Positions 5,296 through 5,411 of a DNA stretch of 5,411 bases are shown here, piece after piece. Within the stretch, counting starts at the first letter, position 1, and every line of letters begins with the position of its first letter. The stretch lies in contig JAEZJZ010000049.1 of assembly GCA_023436245.1 (NCBI GenBank), forward strand, positions 1 to 5,411, read 5' to 3'. This stretch comes from Bacillota bacterium. GTDB lineage: Bacteria > Bacillota > UBA994 > UBA5500. The notes beneath the pieces are model-generated. The model was given only the letters and a program-made list of their open reading frames with translations, was not told the origin of the DNA and did not search any database. Made by a program: the position numbers and the translations under genes.

Positions 5296-5338
5296 AATCG
5301 AAAAGTTGACCACCGCGCTAATCCAAAAGTTGACCACC
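5296..5338. repeat. two direct repeats of 19 bases
   Basis: The copies at 5296-5314 and 5320-5338 match in 18 of 19 positions and are separated by 5 bases. They are the probable transposase binding sites of the IS21-like end. Confidence 0.8.
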
Positions 5339-5362
5339 CCAGCATGGGTTACGAGAGGTGAT

Positions 5363-5380
5363 GGGACCCGTCAGGGTCCC
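5363..5380. repeat. perfect hairpin GGGACCC-GTCA-GGGTCCC
   Basis: A 7-bp GC-rich perfect stem with a 4-base loop lies inside the putative IS21-like end, 25 bases beyond the second direct repeat. It has no T run on either side, so a terminator role is weak. It may shield the element's genes from outside transcription. Confidence 0.5.
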
Positions 5381-5411
5381 GCAAGCAGGGGCAATCGAAT
5401 CGATCTGCTTG

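Larger units (their letters stand above)
5286..5411. mobile_element. end of an IS21-like insertion sequence
   Basis: From the TG at 5286 the sequence reads TGTGAATGTCAATCG and then holds two copies of a 19-base direct repeat, AATC(G/C)AAAAGTTGACCACC, at 5296-5314 and 5320-5338, period 24, with one difference. Multiple short repeats of this kind just inside a TG...CA end are characteristic of IS21-family elements. The rest of the element, with any istA/istB genes, would lie to the right, outside the window; which end this is cannot be decided. No transposase residues are recognisable in the last 70 bases. Confidence 0.6.

Noticed and set aside
5361..5411. Plus-strand ATG at 5361 open to the window edge, possible start of an IS21 transposase gene
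   Set aside because: The GAGAGGTG before it is too close to the ATG, the frame runs through the hairpin at 5363-5380, and the 17 residues do not resemble an IstA N terminus that I know.

Overview
The window looks like an accessory, rearranged stretch of a bacterial chromosome, most likely from a Gram-positive Bacillota/Clostridia-type organism. This is an inference from the strong AAGGAGG-type ribosome binding sites, the GTG start, the Sec signal peptides without outer-membrane features and the moderate GC content. No rRNA, tRNA or CRISPR array was seen. It holds two gene groups that point towards each other, separated and bordered by debris of two insertion-sequence families.

Left part (1-490): about 145 bases with no recognisable gene, then a minus-strand intrinsic terminator (147-169), then a broken copy (211-473, minus) of the C-terminal quarter of an inositol-monophosphatase-family protein. 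The intact paralogue lies at 2752-3768. The fragment keeps about 85% protein identity, and most of its nucleotide differences are silent.

Plus-strand cassette (about 540-2050): a 140-base leader with a hairpin and an operator-like palindrome is followed by a 27-codon small ORF with an excellent ribosome binding site (614-697). This overlaps the GTG start of a secreted papain-like cysteine peptidase with a Q/C/H/D catalytic set (691-1245). A second exported protein of unknown function follows after 12 bases (1258-2028). A long GC-rich hairpin closes the unit. The three reading frames look translationally coupled and form the most system-like part of the window: a possible leader or peptide, an extracellular protease and a secreted partner.

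Middle (2050-2752): decayed 3' part of an IS1182-like transposase gene on the minus strand, frameshifted, with several hairpins after its stop. Its outer end seems to coincide with the terminator of the protease cassette.

Minus-strand group (5285 down to 2752): a 5'-truncated gene, possibly of the 2H/LigT phosphoesterase type; then, after about 160 bases, a four-helix membrane protein (3777-4505); then, 8 bases on, the inositol-monophosphatase-family enzyme (2752-3768). The last two are a tight operon pair. The first gene has lost its start to an IS21-like element end (5286 to the window edge), recognisable from two 19-base direct repeats. What this group does together is unknown; a membrane protein paired with a phosphatase and possibly a phosphoesterase would fit phosphoester or nucleotide metabolism, but that is inference only.
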